64,000 nt of DNA from Giesbergeria sp. (GTDB lineage Bacteria > Pseudomonadota > Gammaproteobacteria > Burkholderiales > Burkholderiaceae_C), in NCBI RefSeq assembly GCF_028686475.1, contig NZ_JAQUCA010000002.1, positions 1 through 64,000 of the forward strand. The letters are read 5' to 3'. Position numbers and translations under genes: made by a program. Numbering within the stretch: position 1 is the stretch's first letter; every line of letters begins with the position of its first letter. The notes beneath the pieces were generated by a model. The model saw only the letters and a list, made by a program, of their open reading frames with translations, made no database searches and had not been told where the DNA came from. This document shows positions 19,318 to 32,239 of the stretch, in pieces.

Positions 19318-21018
19318 GTGAACATCCTGCCCGATTGGCTGAGCCACTATCGCCGCAGTGCGTTGGCGGGTGACCTGACGGCTGGCATTATCGTCACGGT
19401 GATGCTGATTCCGCAAAGCCTGGCTTATGCGCTGCTGGCTGGCCTGCCGCCCGAGATGGGGCTGTACGCCAGCATCTTGCCCATTGTCGCCTATGCCCTG
19501 TTTGGCTCCAGCATGACGCTGGCGGTGGGGCCGGTGGCAGTGGCCTCGTTGATGACGGCCAGCGCTTTGCAGCCCTTGGCGGCAGCAGGTTCGGCGCACT
19601 ACATCAGTTTGGCGATTACGTTGTCCTTGCTCTCGGGTGGCATGTTGTTGCTGTTTGGCCTGCTGCGGCTGGGGTTTTTGGCCCATTTTTTAAGCCATCC
19701 GGTGATTAGCGGCTTTATTTCGGGTTCGGCGGTGCTGATTGCCGTGGGCCAGCTCAAGCACCTGCTGGGTGTGAGCGCCAGTGGCCACAGCGCATTGGAT
19801 ACGCTGCTGAGTCTGGCGCGCCACCTGCCCGATGTCAACACCGTCACGCTGGCGATTGGTGCCAGCAGCTTGTTGTTTTTGTGGGCCGCGCGCAAGTATT
19901 TGGCGCGGCTGCTGCTGGCGCTGGGCTTGTCGGCCAAACTGGCCGATGTGCTGGGCAAGTTGGCCCCCATGCTGGCGGTGGTGGTCTCTACGGCGGTGGT
20001 GGCATGGTGGCGCTTGGACAGCACGGCGGGCGTGAGCGTGGTCGGTGCCGTGCCGCAAGGCTTACCGGCGCTGGCGCTGCCTTCCTTGCAAGGCGTAGGC
20101 GTGTTGTTGCTGCCAGCGTTGTTGATTTCGCTGGTGGGCTTTGTCGAGAGCGTCTCGGTGGCGCAATCCTTGGCGCTGAAACGCCAGCAGCGTATCAACC
20201 CCAACCGCGAATTGCTGGGCTTGGGCGCGGCCAATATCGCGAGTGCATTTTCAGGTGGTTTTCCGGTCACGGGCGGCTTTGCGCGCTCGGTGGTCAATTT
20301 TGCTGCGGGGGCCAATACACCGCTGGCGGGTGTGGTGTCTGCCGTGCTGATGGGCGCGGTGATTGCTGCCATGACGGGCCTGTTCCACTACCTACCGCAC
20401 GCCGTGTTGGCCGCCACCATCATCATTGCCGTGACCTCGTTGATTGACTTGGAAACCCTGCGCGAAGCTTGGCACTACGATAAAGCCGATGCCGTCTCCT
20501 TGCTGGCCACGGCTGCCGGGGTGATTGCTTTTGGGGTGGAAGCGGGCATTGTCTTGGGCGTGGCCTTGTCTTTGGGTACCTTGGTTTGGCGCAGTAGCCA
20601 CCCGCATATTGCCGTGGTGGGCCGGGTGCCGGGCACCGAGCATTTTCGCAACGTCGAGCGCCATGCAGTGGACACCGAACCCGGCCTGATTGCCCTGCGT
20701 GTGGACGAGGGCCTGTATTTTGCCAACGCCAGCTTGCTGCAAGACCGTATCGAGGCGCTGGTGGCGGCACAACCCGAAACCCGACAAGTCTTGTTGGTGT
20801 GTTCTGCCGTCAATCTGGTGGATACCACTGCTTTGGGCGTACTGACCGAATTAGAGCGCAGTTTGCACGCGCGTGGCATCGCCTTTGCGCTGTCCGAAGT
20901 CAAAGGCCCCGTGATGGACAGGCTGCAAGCTACGCCCTTGGGCCAGCGTTTGCAGGGCCGCATCTTCCTTAGTACCCACGAGGCTTTTAGTCAGGCTCAA
21001 CAACGCACTGATGGCTAA
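19318..21018 (+). CDS. SulP-family anion transporter with STAS domain
   Basis: The 566-residue protein starts at a GTG 6 bp after the YeeE gene. It has the SulP signature PQSLAYALLAGLPPEMGLYASILP near residue 32 and about 11-12 membrane segments. A C-terminal cytoplasmic STAS domain lies near residues 440-555 (VDEGLYFANASLLQDRIEAL, then VNLVDTTALGVLTELE). SulP proteins carry sulfate, bicarbonate or related anions. In this sulfide-oxidation context it probably handles sulfite or sulfate, which is an inference from neighbours. Confidence 0.88.
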   Translation: MNILPDWLSHYRRSALAGDLTAGIIVTVMLIPQSLAYALLAGLPPEMGLYASILPIVAYALFGSSMTLAVGPVAVASLMTASALQPLAAAGSAHYISLAITLSLLSGGMLLLFGLLRLGFLAHFLSHPVISGFISGSAVLIAVGQLKHLLGVSASGHSALDTLLSLARHLPDVNTVTLAIGASSLLFLWAARKYLARLLLALGLSAKLADVLGKLAPMLAVVVSTAVVAWWRLDSTAGVSVVGAVPQGLPALALPSLQGVGVLLLPALLISLVGFVESVSVAQSLALKRQQRINPNRELLGLGAANIASAFSGGFPVTGGFARSVVNFAAGANTPLAGVVSAVLMGAVIAAMTGLFHYLPHAVLAATIIIAVTSLIDLETLREAWHYDKADAVSLLATAAGVIAFGVEAGIVLGVALSLGTLVWRSSHPHIAVVGRVPGTEHFRNVERHAVDTEPGLIALRVDEGLYFANASLLQDRIEALVAAQPETRQVLLVCSAVNLVDTTALGVLTELERSLHARGIAFALSEVKGPVMDRLQATPLGQRLQGRIFLSTHEAFSQAQQRTDG

Positions 21019-21106
21019 ATGGAACTATGGGGCAGGGTTTGCCTCTTAGTTGGCACGCAATCGCGCTACACTGGATTTTCAACTTATTTTTCATGGAAGC
21101 AGCATC

Positions 21107-21313
21107 ATGGATGTCAGCCTGAGCAACCAAATTCTCAACACCGCCAACGTGATGGCACAAGCCAAAGTAGCGCAAGAGGTCAATACCACCGTGCTGAAAA
21201 AAAGCATGGACATCCAAGAATCTACCGCTAACGCCATGATTCAATCGCTACCGCAAACACCGCAGTTGGCCACCTCGGGTTCTTTGGGTACCAAGCTCAA
21301 CACCTACGCTTAA
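21107..21313 (+). CDS. Small YjfB-like protein
   Basis: This 68-residue soluble protein begins MDVSLSNQILNTANVMAQAK and ends GSLGTKLNTYA. The pattern of MDVS..., a short helical middle rich in Gln, Val and Ala, and a G..LD/LN..A ending resembles the YjfB family of putative motility proteins. No motility genes are nearby. The ATG at 21107 was preferred over the 21050 start because the extension is not family-like. Confidence 0.6.
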   Translation: MDVSLSNQILNTANVMAQAKVAQEVNTTVLKKSMDIQESTANAMIQSLPQTPQLATSGSLGTKLNTYA

Positions 21314-21331
21314 AACCCGCACCCAAACTGC

Positions 21332-21355
21332 ACCCAAGCTGCATTAGGCTTGGGT
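21332..21355 (+). terminator. Possible weak terminator after the YjfB-like gene
   Basis: ACCCAAGC (21332-21339) and GCTTGGGT (21348-21355) form a perfect 8-bp stem with an 8-base loop between the small gene and hisZ. There is no U-run after it, so function as an intrinsic terminator is doubtful. Confidence 0.3.
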
Positions 21356-21437
21356 TGGCAGGCAAATTTCCGCTGCAAATGGCCCGGTCTTGGTTGTAGC
21401 CGGTAGAATCGCTTTTTTAACAGCCAACCATTCCTCC

Positions 21438-23991
<2,554 letters not shown>

Positions 23992-24019
23992 ATAGTCTAA
24001 ATAGACGCTTGCGACCCCC

Positions 24020-24054
24020 GCCCCACAGCCGGTAAATTTTGCTGGCTGTGGGGC
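24020..24054 (+). terminator. Stem-loop between purA and the phosphoribosyltransferase gene
   Basis: GCCCCACAGCC (24020-24030) and GGCTGTGGGGC (24044-24054) form a perfect 11-bp stem around a 13-base AT-rich loop, followed by the weakly T-rich GTTTAGTTTG. It lies 29 bases past the purA stop and probably terminates or attenuates that transcript. Confidence 0.6.
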
Positions 24055-24091
24055 GTTTAGTTTGTGCCAGCTCAACCCCAAGGAGAGTGTC

Positions 24092-24616
24092 ATGTTGACG
24101 GAAGATGGACAGCATCTGTATGTGAGTTACGACGAGTACCACAGCCTCATTGAAAAGTTGGCACTGAAGGTGCATCAATCGGGCTGGCAGTTTGACACCG
24201 TGTTGTGTCTGGCCCGTGGCGGAATGCGACCGGGCGATATGCTCAGTCGCATTTTTAGCAAACCCTTGGCCATCATGGCGGCCAGCTCTTACCGCGCCCA
24301 AGCGGGCACGGTGCAGGGCCAGCTGGATATGGCGCGCTTTATCACCACTGCCCAAGGCGAGATTGCCGGACGGGTGCTGCTGGTCGATGATTTAACCGAT
24401 TCGGGCCACACCTTGCAGTCGGTGGTCGAGATGTTGCGCCGCGACTACCCCGCCATCAGCGCGTTGCGGAGCGCCGTAATTTGGAGCAAACAGGTTTCTA
24501 CCTTTGTGCCCGATTATTCGGCCGAGTTTTTGCCCAGCAACCCTTGGATTCACCAACCCTTTGAAGTTTACGACCAAATGCCGCCAGAAAAGCTGTTGCA
24601 AAAATGGCGCTTGTAG
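24092..24616 (+). CDS. Phosphoribosyltransferase (hypoxanthine-type)
   Basis: The 174-residue type I PRTase has the PRPP-binding motif VLLVDDLTDSGHTLQSVVEML near residue 97 and the early LCLARGGMRPGDML segment. AGGAGAG lies 5 bases upstream of the ATG. Family members salvage purine bases (hypoxanthine, guanine or xanthine) with PRPP. The position next to purA supports a purine role, but the exact base cannot be read from the sequence. Confidence 0.85.
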   Translation: MLTEDGQHLYVSYDEYHSLIEKLALKVHQSGWQFDTVLCLARGGMRPGDMLSRIFSKPLAIMAASSYRAQAGTVQGQLDMARFITTAQGEIAGRVLLVDDLTDSGHTLQSVVEMLRRDYPAISALRSAVIWSKQVSTFVPDYSAEFLPSNPWIHQPFEVYDQMPPEKLLQKWRL

Positions 24617-24685
24617 GTGTAGCTGCTCGGTGTAGCTGGTTGGTGTAGTTTGGCTGATACGGGCTTGCTGGGGTACAGGCACGGC

Positions 24686-27600
24686 CTAGTCGGGCAATTG
24701 GGCCAGTAACTCATCGACCAGTTCTAGCGCCTTCTTAAAATTAAGACGGCCAATCGCGCTGCCCAGTGCCTCAAATTCAAGTCGAGCCATGTGAAGCCCG
24801 GCGGTTTCTTGTTGCAGGGTTTCGTGCAATTTGCGCGCGCGCAATTGGCGCTTTTCTAGCGGCTCGCGCAGGGCTTGCAGTAGTTCGCGCAGGCGCTCTG
24901 GCGTGCAAGGCTGCTTGGCCGCGTTGACGGTGGGCGTGGCTGGGTGCAGTTGGTCGGCCAATTGCTGCAACAGTAACAGCTGGGCCTGCAAAGGGGCCTC
25001 TAGCGGGGCCAGCAGGGGTTCAATGCTGGCTTGCGTGCTGTGGCTGTCGTTTTGCAGCGCGGCTTCGGTGTGCGCCACTTGGTCGGCCAGTGCTTGTGCG
25101 CCCAACGTAGCCAGCAGCCCTTTCAGGGTGTGCAAGGCGCGTAATGCCGCTTCCTGATCGCCAGCGCGCCAGTATTGGGCGGCCAACTTCAGGGCATCGG
25201 CTTGCTCTAGCGCACAGCTGCGCGCTAGTTTGGCATACAGGGCGCGGTTGTTGTCCACGCGCGCCAAGGCTTGGGGTAAATCAATCTCGGCGGGGTAGTC
25301 GGGCAATGCTGGGGCGCTGGGGCTGGCTGTTGCTGGCGGTGGTGGCGCGTCGTCCAGGCCTCCCAGACCACAATGGTGGCGCAACACGGCTACCAAATGT
25401 GCAATGTCAAATGGTTTGCCTACATGGTCGTTCATGCCGCAGGCCAAGCAGGCATCGCGGTCGCTGGCCATCGCATTGGCGGTCATGGCAATAATCGGCA
25501 GCGTCAGTTGAAGGTCTTGGCGCACAATGCGCGTAGTTTCGTAGCCGTCGATGCCCGGCATGTGGATGTCCATCAAAATGACATCGTAGGCATCGGGCTG
25601 TTTTTGTAGCAAATCAATCGCTGCTTGGCCGTGGCTGGCCACTTGTACCAGCGCCCCAGCATGGTGCAAGAGTTCGCGCGCCACTTGCTGGTTGAGCAGG
25701 TTATCTTCTACCAGCAAAATGCGTAAATTTTTCAGGGCTTGTTGTTCTAGGATGGGGCTGACCACCACTGGCAAGGACAAATGCCCGCTGGTGGCCTCAA
25801 TCGCTGCATTGAGCAACGTTGAGGGCGTAAATGGCTTGACCACATAGCCATCTAAAAGATGCACTTGGGTGTTTTGGCGCTGCTCTAGCCATTCGCGTCC
25901 GTGGGCGCTGACCATCAGTACCTTGGCCAAGTGGCCCGCAGGTGAGATGCCGCGCAATTGTTCTAGTGTGGCCCAGCCATCCATGCCGGGCATCATCCAA
26001 TCTAACAACACCAAGTCAAACGGGTCGTGGGCAGCGGCGGCACGTTGTACCTGTTCCAGTGCTTCGTGGCCGCTGGCCACGGCCACGGCCCGCCAGCCAA
26101 ACGAGTGGGTAATCTCTAGCAGCACTTCGCGCGTGGTGGCATGGTCATCCACAATTAAGACATGCAGCTGGGAGGAGGTGGGCCAACTGTTTTCTTGTTC
26201 GGCGATTTGCTGTTCTTGCGCCAGTGTGTCGGCATCGCGCGCAAAATCAAGGCAAAAACTAAAGCAGCTGCCTTGGCCCGGTGTGCTTTCTACGCTCAGG
26301 TGCCCGCCCATCGCTTTGACCAGTGATTGGCAAATAGCCAGCCCCAAGCCAGTGCCACCATAGCGGCGCGTGGTCGAGTTTTCGGCTTGGGTAAAGCTCT
26401 CAAAAACCGCTTTTTGCCGGTCGGGGGCAATGCCAATGCCCGTGTCGCGGATGCTAAAAGCAAGGCGCGCATGGTGAGCATCATTCTCTAGCACCCGCAG
26501 GTGCAGCACAATTTCACCTTTTTCGGTGAACTTGATGGCATTGCTGCTTAAATTGAGCAACACCTGTTGCAGCCGTGGGCCATCGCCGTGCAGCACCGTG
26601 GGCAGTTGCGGGTCAATGTTGAAGACCATTTCAACGGGCTTGTTTTGCAAAGCGACGGAAATAATCATCGACAAATTGCGTAACACCTCGTCCATGCGAA
26701 ACGGCACCGTCTCTAGCACCAGTTTACCGGCTTCTACCTTGGAGTAGTCCAAAATATCGTTGATGATGCCCAGCAAAGAGCGCGCCGCTTCTTGGGCTTT
26801 TTGCGTGTAATCGCGCTGGTTGGCATCCAAGGGCGTATGGTGCAGTAATTGCAACATGCCCAGCACGGCGTTCATGGGGGTGCGAATCTCGTGGCTCATG
26901 TTGGCCACAAAAGCACTTTTGGCTTGGCTGGCGGCTTCGGCGACTTCTTTGGCTTGGCGCAGTTGGGTTTCGTACTGTTTTTGTGCGGTTTGGTCGATCA
27001 AAGTGATGAGAATTTTGTCGCCCAGCAACATGCCGCCCACTTGCACGGTGCGCTCTTGGCCGTTGGCGGTGCAAAACAAAAAGGTCTGTGGTGGAATTTC
27101 GCTGCCGGTTTGTTCTGCTTGCGCCAGCGCGGCACTCCAGGCTTGGCCGGTTTGGGCAAAACATGCTGCACTGGGGTGCAGCAAAGTACGCAGGGCGGTC
27201 AGGGTCGGGGTTTGCGCTTCGGTGTAGCCTACCAGCGCGGTAAAACGGCGGTTGCGAAAATAAATTTCGTCTTGGGCATTGACTTGGCACAAGCCAATCG
27301 GCATTTCTTCTAATAGGCGGCGCAGTAGTTGCTCGGTGGTTTGCAGGGCGAGGCTTTTGGCTTTGGTCTCGGTGATGTCGTTTTTATAGCCATGCCAAGT
27401 GATGCAGCCATCAGTGCAAGCTAACGGTGTGGCTTGTCCGCTAATCCAGCGTTCGCCCAGCGTAGGGTGCAAGACGCGGTATTCATCGTGCCAAGGACTC
27501 ATGTGCTGTGCCGATTGCCCAATGCTGGCGGCAACGTGTGCTTGGTCATCGGGGTGGATGTAGTCAAACACCCAGCTGGCATCTTCTTTGACCTTCTCTG

Positions 27601-29134
27601 GCGTCACGCCATAAATATCGGCAATGCCCGCACTGGCATACGGAAAGCAGCTGCTGCCATCGGGGCAAAGGTGGTATTGGTATAAAAAGCCGGGCACATT
27701 TTCGACCAGGCGCTCTAGTTGCTGGCGTTGTTCGTGCAGCTCACTCACATCGGAGTGCGAGCCGACGGCGCGTATCGCTTGGCCGGTGGCGTTGCGCTCA
27801 ATCACGCTGCCCCGGTTCAAAATCCATTTGTAGCCGCCGTTTTTACAGCGCATTCGGTGCGTACTTTGGTAAAACGGGGTTTTACCAGCCAGGTGTTGTT
27901 GCAAGCTGGCATAAGCGGCTTCGCGGTCATCGGGGTGCAGGCGCAAAGACCACTCGCTAAACTGGTTGCCAATGTCGTCATCGGCATAGCCCAACATAGA
28001 TTTCCAAACCGATGAAAAGAACACTTGGTTGGTTTGAATGTCCCAGTCCCAAATACCTTGGTTGGTGGCGTTAATCACCGCTTGCCAGCGCTCTTCTAGC
28101 GCCAAGGCTTGCAGGTTAAGCTCGGTTTGGCCTTCTTGGTGGGCTTGCCAAGCCCGGCGCTGGCGGCTTTGCAGTAGCCACAGGCCAGCGCTGGTACTCA
28201 CCATCAAAATACCCAGCAGCAGTACCGTCTCTAGGGTGCGCTCTTGCCATTGGGCATAAATCGCCCCCAAATCGTGCCCCACCGCCACCACCAAGGGCTT
28301 GTCCATGTGCAAATGCGCTGGCTGTATGGTGTGCAGGGCCAACATGCGCGGCTCGCCCGTGGCATACACGGTGCCCGTAAACACGTTGCGGGCGCGCCCA
28401 CTGCTAAAGTGTTGTGAAAAAAACGAATCGGAAGACTCAGCCAAATTTTTGCCAGCCTGCCCTGGGCGGTCGGGCACCATCATAAATTGCACCCCATCGC
28501 CGTGGGCCAGCGCGGACCAAATGCTGGGCGCATAGCGCACCGAGTTGAGCAGCACCTGAAACTCTTGCGGGTCCAGTGTCACGCTGACAACACCTGCAAA
28601 ATCGCCATTGGCATCAGAAACAACGCGCACCATGTTCATGGCCCACACCCCTAAGGAGGTGGTAAAGGGCGCACCCATGTACAGGGTATTGCTGTCTGGG
28701 GCCTGGCGTGCCGTCTGAAAATAGCTGCGCTGGCTGTAATCGTTGCCTATCAGTTCAGGCCGGTTGGAGGCCTCGACGATGCCTTGCGCGCTGAGCAACG
28801 TCATGGTGCGTACCCCCGTCAGGGCATCGCCCAAAATACGCATATGTTCGTTGGCGTGCAGCAGCTGCTCGGGGCTGTTGCGCCACTGCGGAGCAGCAGT
28901 GCGTGCATCGAGTAAAAACTTGTTGATAGTTTCTAACTGGCGCCCCAAATTGTCATGCACAATTTGGGCTTGGCTTTGCAGGCGTTGCTGCTCACGCTGG
29001 GCGATGCTTTGGTGCTCGTCCCAGGTGACCCAAGCAACATAGCCCCCCAGCAACAGCAGCCCAAGTAGCAAAAAGAGCCACTCTTTGAGAAATTGTTTTT
29101 TGCTCGGGGGCAGGGGTGTTGTGTGGGTGCTCAT
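24686..29134 (-). CDS. Hybrid sensor histidine kinase (dCache-like sensor, three PAS, HisKA, HATPase, two REC, Hpt)
   Basis: The 1482-residue inner-membrane protein has one membrane segment at about 17-36, a periplasmic sensor of about 265 residues and a second segment at about 302-321. Three PAS-like domains cover about 340-720. The HisKA site [19 protein letters not shown] follows near 745, then an HATPase with [13 protein letters not shown]. Two receiver domains ([11 protein letters not shown]...[25 protein letters not shown]...[13 protein letters not shown]) precede a C-terminal Hpt domain with [12 protein letters not shown]. This is a complete internal phosphorelay of the BarA/ArcB style with no adjacent response regulator. 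It starts 32 bp after fabI on the same strand. The signal is unknown. Confidence 0.93.
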   Translation of the reverse strand: MSTHTTPLPPSKKQFLKEWLFLLLGLLLLGGYVAWVTWDEHQSIAQREQQRLQSQAQIVHDNLGRQLETINKFLLDARTAAPQWRNSPEQLLHANEHMRILGDALTGVRTMTLLSAQGIVEASNRPELIGNDYSQRSYFQTARQAPDSNTLYMGAPFTTSLGVWAMNMVRVVSDANGDFAGVVSVTLDPQEFQVLLNSVRYAPSIWSALAHGDGVQFMMVPDRPGQAGKNLAESSDSFFSQHFSSGRARNVFTGTVYATGEPRMLALHTIQPAHLHMDKPLVVAVGHDLGAIYAQWQERTLETVLLLGILMVSTSAGLWLLQSRQRRAWQAHQEGQTELNLQALALEERWQAVINATNQGIWDWDIQTNQVFFSSVWKSMLGYADDDIGNQFSEWSLRLHPDDREAAYASLQQHLAGKTPFYQSTHRMRCKNGGYKWILNRGSVIERNATGQAIRAVGSHSDVSELHEQRQQLERLVENVPGFLYQYHLCPDGSSCFPYASAGIADIYGVTPEKVKEDASWVFDYIHPDDQAHVAASIGQSAQHMSPWHDEYRVLHPTLGERWISGQATPLACTDGCITWHGYKNDITETKAKSLALQTTEQLLRRLLEEMPIGLCQVNAQDEIYFRNRRFTALVGYTEAQTPTLTALRTLLHPSAACFAQTGQAWSAALAQAEQTGSEIPPQTFLFCTANGQERTVQVGGMLLGDKILITLIDQTAQKQYETQLRQAKEVAEAASQAKSAFVANMSHEIRTPMNAVLGMLQLLHHTPLDANQRDYTQKAQEAARSLLGIINDILDYSKVEAGKLVLETVPFRMDEVLRNLSMIISVALQNKPVEMVFNIDPQLPTVLHGDGPRLQQVLLNLSSNAIKFTEKGEIVLHLRVLENDAHHARLAFSIRDTGIGIAPDRQKAVFESFTQAENSTTRRYGGTGLGLAICQSLVKAMGGHLSVESTPGQGSCFSFCLDFARDADTLAQEQQIAEQENSWPTSSQLHVLIVDDHATTREVLLEITHSFGWRAVAVASGHEALEQVQRAAAAHDPFDLVLLDWMMPGMDGWATLEQLRGISPAGHLAKVLMVSAHGREWLEQRQNTQVHLLDGYVVKPFTPSTLLNAAIEATSGHLSLPVVVSPILEQQALKNLRILLVEDNLLNQQVARELLHHAGALVQVASHGQAAIDLLQKQPDAYDVILMDIHMPGIDGYETTRIVRQDLQLTLPIIAMTANAMASDRDACLACGMNDHVGKPFDIAHLVAVLRHHCGLGGLDDAPPPPATASPSAPALPDYPAEIDLPQALARVDNNRALYAKLARSCALEQADALKLAAQYWRAGDQEAALRALHTLKGLLATLGAQALADQVAHTEAALQNDSHSTQASIEPLLAPLEAPLQAQLLLLQQLADQLHPATPTVNAAKQPCTPERLRELLQALREPLEKRQLRARKLHETLQQETAGLHMARLEFEALGSAIGRLNFKKALELVDELLAQLPD

Positions 29135-29166
29135 TGAACTTAGTACAGCTGCCAAGCTGCCTATTA

Positions 29167-29964
29167 TCAGGCCAGCAGTTCGCTATCGCGGCTTAGGCCG
29201 GCGGTTTGGCTAAAACCACCATCGACATAGGTAATCTCTGCGGTCACGCCGCTGGCCAAGTCTGACAGCAAAAAGGCCGCCACGTTGCCCACGTCTTCAA
29301 TCGTGACATTGCGCCGCAGCGGCGAGGCGCTGGCCACCGTGCCCAACAGTTTGCCAAAATCTTTGATGCCACTGGCGGCCAAGGTTTTAATGGGGCCAGC
29401 GCTGATGCCATTGACGCGCATTCCGCGTGGCCCGAGTGATTCGGCCAAAAAGCGCACGCTGGCTTCTAAACTGGCCTTGGCCAAGCCCATTGTGTTGTAG
29501 TTGGGCACGGCACGCAGTGCGCCCAAGTAAGACAGCGTCAGCAAGGCCGACTTATCGTTCAGGTAGGGCAATGCTGCCTTGGCCATCGCTGGGAAGCTGT
29601 AAGCGCTGATGTCGTGGGCGATGCGGAAGTTCTCGCGGCTTAGGCCATCGAGAAAATCTCCGGCAATCGCCTCGCGTGGAGCAAAGCCAATGCTATGCAC
29701 AAAGCCATCAAACTGGCCCCAAGCGGTGCCCAAATCGGCAAACAGTTGCTCAATCTGGGCATCTTCGGCCACATCGCAATCGAACACCAAATTGGAGCCA
29801 AACTCGGCCGCAAAATCCGTAATGCGGCCCTTAAAGCGCTCGCCCACATAGCTAAAAGCTAACTCGGCCCCTTGGGCGTGGCAGGCTTTGGCAATGCCAT
29901 AGGCAATAGAGCGGTTAGACAGCACCCCGGTAATCAGCAATTTTTTGCCGGTCAAAAAACCCAT
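29167..29964 (-). CDS. fabI: Enoyl-[acyl-carrier-protein] reductase (NADH)
   Basis: FabI reduces trans-2-enoyl-ACP in the last step of fatty-acid elongation. The 265-residue short-chain-dehydrogenase-like protein starts [25 protein letters not shown], with the FabI-type nucleotide loop. It contains the catalytic region [19 protein letters not shown] near residue 155 and [14 protein letters not shown] near 190. AGGAGAATCCTC precedes the ATG. It diverges from yejA across about 90 bp containing the palindrome at 30004-30020. Confidence 0.95.
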   Translation of the reverse strand: MGFLTGKKLLITGVLSNRSIAYGIAKACHAQGAELAFSYVGERFKGRITDFAAEFGSNLVFDCDVAEDAQIEQLFADLGTAWGQFDGFVHSIGFAPREAIAGDFLDGLSRENFRIAHDISAYSFPAMAKAALPYLNDKSALLTLSYLGALRAVPNYNTMGLAKASLEASVRFLAESLGPRGMRVNGISAGPIKTLAASGIKDFGKLLGTVASASPLRRNVTIEDVGNVAAFLLSDLASGVTAEITYVDGGFSQTAGLSRDSELLA

Positions 29965-30003
29965 GAGGATTCTCCTGAAAAAAGAAGGAACAGAAATAAG
30001 AAA

Positions 30004-30020
30004 TGCACCAAAATGGTGCA
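30004..30020. promoter_or_regulatory. Perfect NtrC-like palindrome between fabI and yejA
   Basis: TGCACCAAAATGGTGCA is a perfect 7-bp inverted repeat with a 3-base centre. It fits the NtrC site pattern TGCACC-N5-GGTGCA known from enteric glnA enhancers. It lies 36 bases before yejA and 39 before fabI. I found no convincing sigma54 -24/-12 element nearby, so it could equally be the operator of another regulator. Confidence 0.4.
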
Positions 30021-30055
30021 TCTACACGATAGCCAACCTAGTGCAGAATTGTCGC

Positions 30056-31852
30056 ATGCGTGCTTTGTTTCTTTCTTTTCTCTGTGCAGCGGCCCCCGTT
30101 TGGGGCGCGCATGGCTATGCACTCTGGGGCCAGCCCCAATACCCAGCGGGCTTTAGCCATTTCAGCTACGTCAATCCGCAAGCGCCCAAGGGGGGCGAGT
30201 TGCGTTTGGTCAGTAACTCGCGTGCCTCCACCTTTGACAAATACAACCCCTTCACCATCAAGGGCAATGCCCCGGCTTATCTGCCGCAGTTGTTGTTTGA
30301 TTCTTTGTTGCTAGGCTCTTTGGATGAAACCGCCACCGCTTACGGCTTATTGGCCGAAGATGTGAGCGTAGCGCCCGATGGCTTGAGTGCCACCTTCCGC
30401 CTGCGCCCCGAGGCCCAATTTCACCACGGCAAGCCGGTGCTGGCGCTGGATGTCAAACACAGCTTTGACACCCTGATTGGCCCGCACACCTCGCCCGCCT
30501 ACAAAACCATGCTCATCGACGTGGCCGGGGTGGATGTGTTAGACGAGCGCACGGTGCGCTATCGCTTCAAAAAACCGAACCGCGAATTACCGCTCACCGT
30601 GGGTGGTTTGCCAGTATTTAGCCGCGATTGGGGGCTGAACGAACAAGGCAAGCCCAAACCATTCGACCAAGTGGTGATGGATATCCCCTTGGGCAGTGGC
30701 CCCTACAAAATTGGCCCGGTGCGCTTTGGCAAAGACATCACCTATGTGCGTGACCCGCACTATTGGGCTAAAGACCTGAACGTGCGCCGGGGCAGCGCCA
30801 ATTTTGACCGCATTACCGTCAAAATCTACAAAGATGCCACGGCGCGGCTCGAAGCCCTCAAAGCTGGCGAGTTCGATTTGATGCGTTTTTTCAGTGCCGG
30901 TGATTGGGCGCGGCGCGTGAATGGCAAAAAATTTGACAGCGGCGAGCTGGTGAAAGGCGAGTTTCGCCACCAATTGCCAGCGGGGTTCCAAAGTTACGTC
31001 CTCAACACCCGGCGGCCTTTGCTGCAAGATGTACGGGTGCGTGAGGCGCTGGGCTTGGCGGTTGATTTTGAGTGGATGAACCGGCAAATGTTCTACAGCG
31101 CTTATGCCCGTGTGAATGGCTTGTTTGGCAATACCGCCTGTGCCGCCCAAGGCCAGCCCTCAGCGGCAGAGCTGGCGCTAATGCAGCCTTGGCGCAGCCA
31201 TTTACCCGCCGCCGCTTTTGGCCCCATGACCGTGCCACCGCGCACCGATGCCCCCCATTCTTTGCGTGGCAACCTGCGCCGGGCGCAACAACTGCTGCAA
31301 GACGCTGGGTGGGAGGTGCGTGATGGCGCTTTGCGTAACGCCCAAGGCCAAGCGCTGGTGCTGGAATACATGGACAGCAACGAAGGCGGAATGCGTACCG
31401 TGGCCCCGTGGATGCGTAATTTAGAAAAATTGGGCATCACGCTGCGTTTCCGTTCGGTGGACTTTGCCCTGTACCAACAGCGCTTGCAAAAATTTGACTT
31501 TGACATCACCAGCATTGCCTATGGTGGCACGCACAACCCCGGCCAAGAGTTTGCTGACTTGTTTGGCAGCCAAGCCGCCGATACCGAAGATTCAGGCAAT
31601 TTTGCGGGCATTAAAAACCCGGCAGTCGATGCCTTTATCACTGCCATGACTGCTGCCAAAACCGAAGCCGAGTTGTTGCCCGCCTGCCACGCCCTAGAGC
31701 GTGCCATCGCCCATAGCCATGTCCTCATTCCGCAATGGACGGCCCCGACGCACCGTATGGCCTACAACGCTTGGCGGCTGGCGCTGCCAGCTACCGTGCC
31801 GCCCTATACCAGTGGTGAGGGCTGGGTGATGGATACTTGGTGGGCGCGTTAA
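30056..31852 (+). CDS. yejA: Extracellular solute-binding protein of a peptide ABC transporter (YejA-like)
   Basis: The 598-residue periplasmic family 5 binding protein starts MRALFLSFLCAAAPVWGAHGYA, a signal peptide with probable cleavage near residue 20. The mature part opens LWGQPQYPAGFSHFSYVNPQAPKGGELRLV, as in YejA, and includes STFDKYNPFTIKGN and GPYKIGPVRFGKDITYVRDPHYW. YejABEF imports oligopeptides, including microcin C in enterics. The matching permease and ATPase genes are not adjacent but start at 42095, after the defence island. It ends WVMDTWWAR. Confidence 0.88.
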   Translation: MRALFLSFLCAAAPVWGAHGYALWGQPQYPAGFSHFSYVNPQAPKGGELRLVSNSRASTFDKYNPFTIKGNAPAYLPQLLFDSLLLGSLDETATAYGLLAEDVSVAPDGLSATFRLRPEAQFHHGKPVLALDVKHSFDTLIGPHTSPAYKTMLIDVAGVDVLDERTVRYRFKKPNRELPLTVGGLPVFSRDWGLNEQGKPKPFDQVVMDIPLGSGPYKIGPVRFGKDITYVRDPHYWAKDLNVRRGSANFDRITVKIYKDATARLEALKAGEFDLMRFFSAGDWARRVNGKKFDSGELVKGEFRHQLPAGFQSYVLNTRRPLLQDVRVREALGLAVDFEWMNRQMFYSAYARVNGLFGNTACAAQGQPSAAELALMQPWRSHLPAAAFGPMTVPPRTDAPHSLRGNLRRAQQLLQDAGWEVRDGALRNAQGQALVLEYMDSNEGGMRTVAPWMRNLEKLGITLRFRSVDFALYQQRLQKFDFDITSIAYGGTHNPGQEFADLFGSQAADTEDSGNFAGIKNPAVDAFITAMTAAKTEAELLPACHALERAIAHSHVLIPQWTAPTHRMAYNAWRLALPATVPPYTSGEGWVMDTWWAR

Positions 31853-31939
31853 TTAAATAACGTTACTATTGCAATTCGTGAATATCGAGACAGCCGCCTT
31901 GAAATCCTGGGCTATTCAGACCCCCCACCGGAGTGCAGC

Positions 31940-32239
31940 ATGAGCAGCCAACTTACCCTGCCCACCCCCGGCGAAATCCTCGCTACCGAATTTCTGGAGC
32001 CACTGGGCATTACCCAATACCGCTTGGCCCAATCCATCCATGTGCCCCAAACCCGCATCGCCGCCATCGTCAAGCATGGCCGAGCCATCACCGCCGACAC
32101 GGCCTTGCGTTTGGCGCGCTTCTTTGGTACTTCGGTTGAGTTCTGGCTAAACCTGCAAAGCCAGTACGATGCCGACACCGCACGTTTAGCGCTGGGCGCG
32201 GAACTGGAGGCCATCCAGCCTTTGGCTGCTATGGCATGA
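31940..32239 (+). CDS. HigA-family antitoxin-like XRE regulator
   Basis: The 99-residue protein begins with PTPGEILATEFLEPLGITQYRLAQ, then RIAAIVKHGRAITADTALRLARFFGTSVEFWLNLQ. This is the typical HigA/VapI helix-turn-helix domain. HigA proteins repress their own operon and neutralise HigB RNase toxins, whose genes normally lie just upstream. The 87 bases between yejA and this gene do not encode a recognisable HigB, so it appears solitary. It is the first gene of the block that separates yejA from yejB. Confidence 0.85.
   Translation: MSSQLTLPTPGEILATEFLEPLGITQYRLAQSIHVPQTRIAAIVKHGRAITADTALRLARFFGTSVEFWLNLQSQYDADTARLALGAELEAIQPLAAMA

Noticed and set aside
19599-20963. Minus-strand frames of up to 257 codons opposite the SulP gene
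   Set aside because: Antisense to a protein with clear SulP and STAS domains; no ribosome sites.
31853-31939. Possible HigB toxin before the HigA-like gene
   Set aside because: Only 87 bases are available. One frame reads REYRDSRLEILGYSD but does not resemble the HigB C-terminus.
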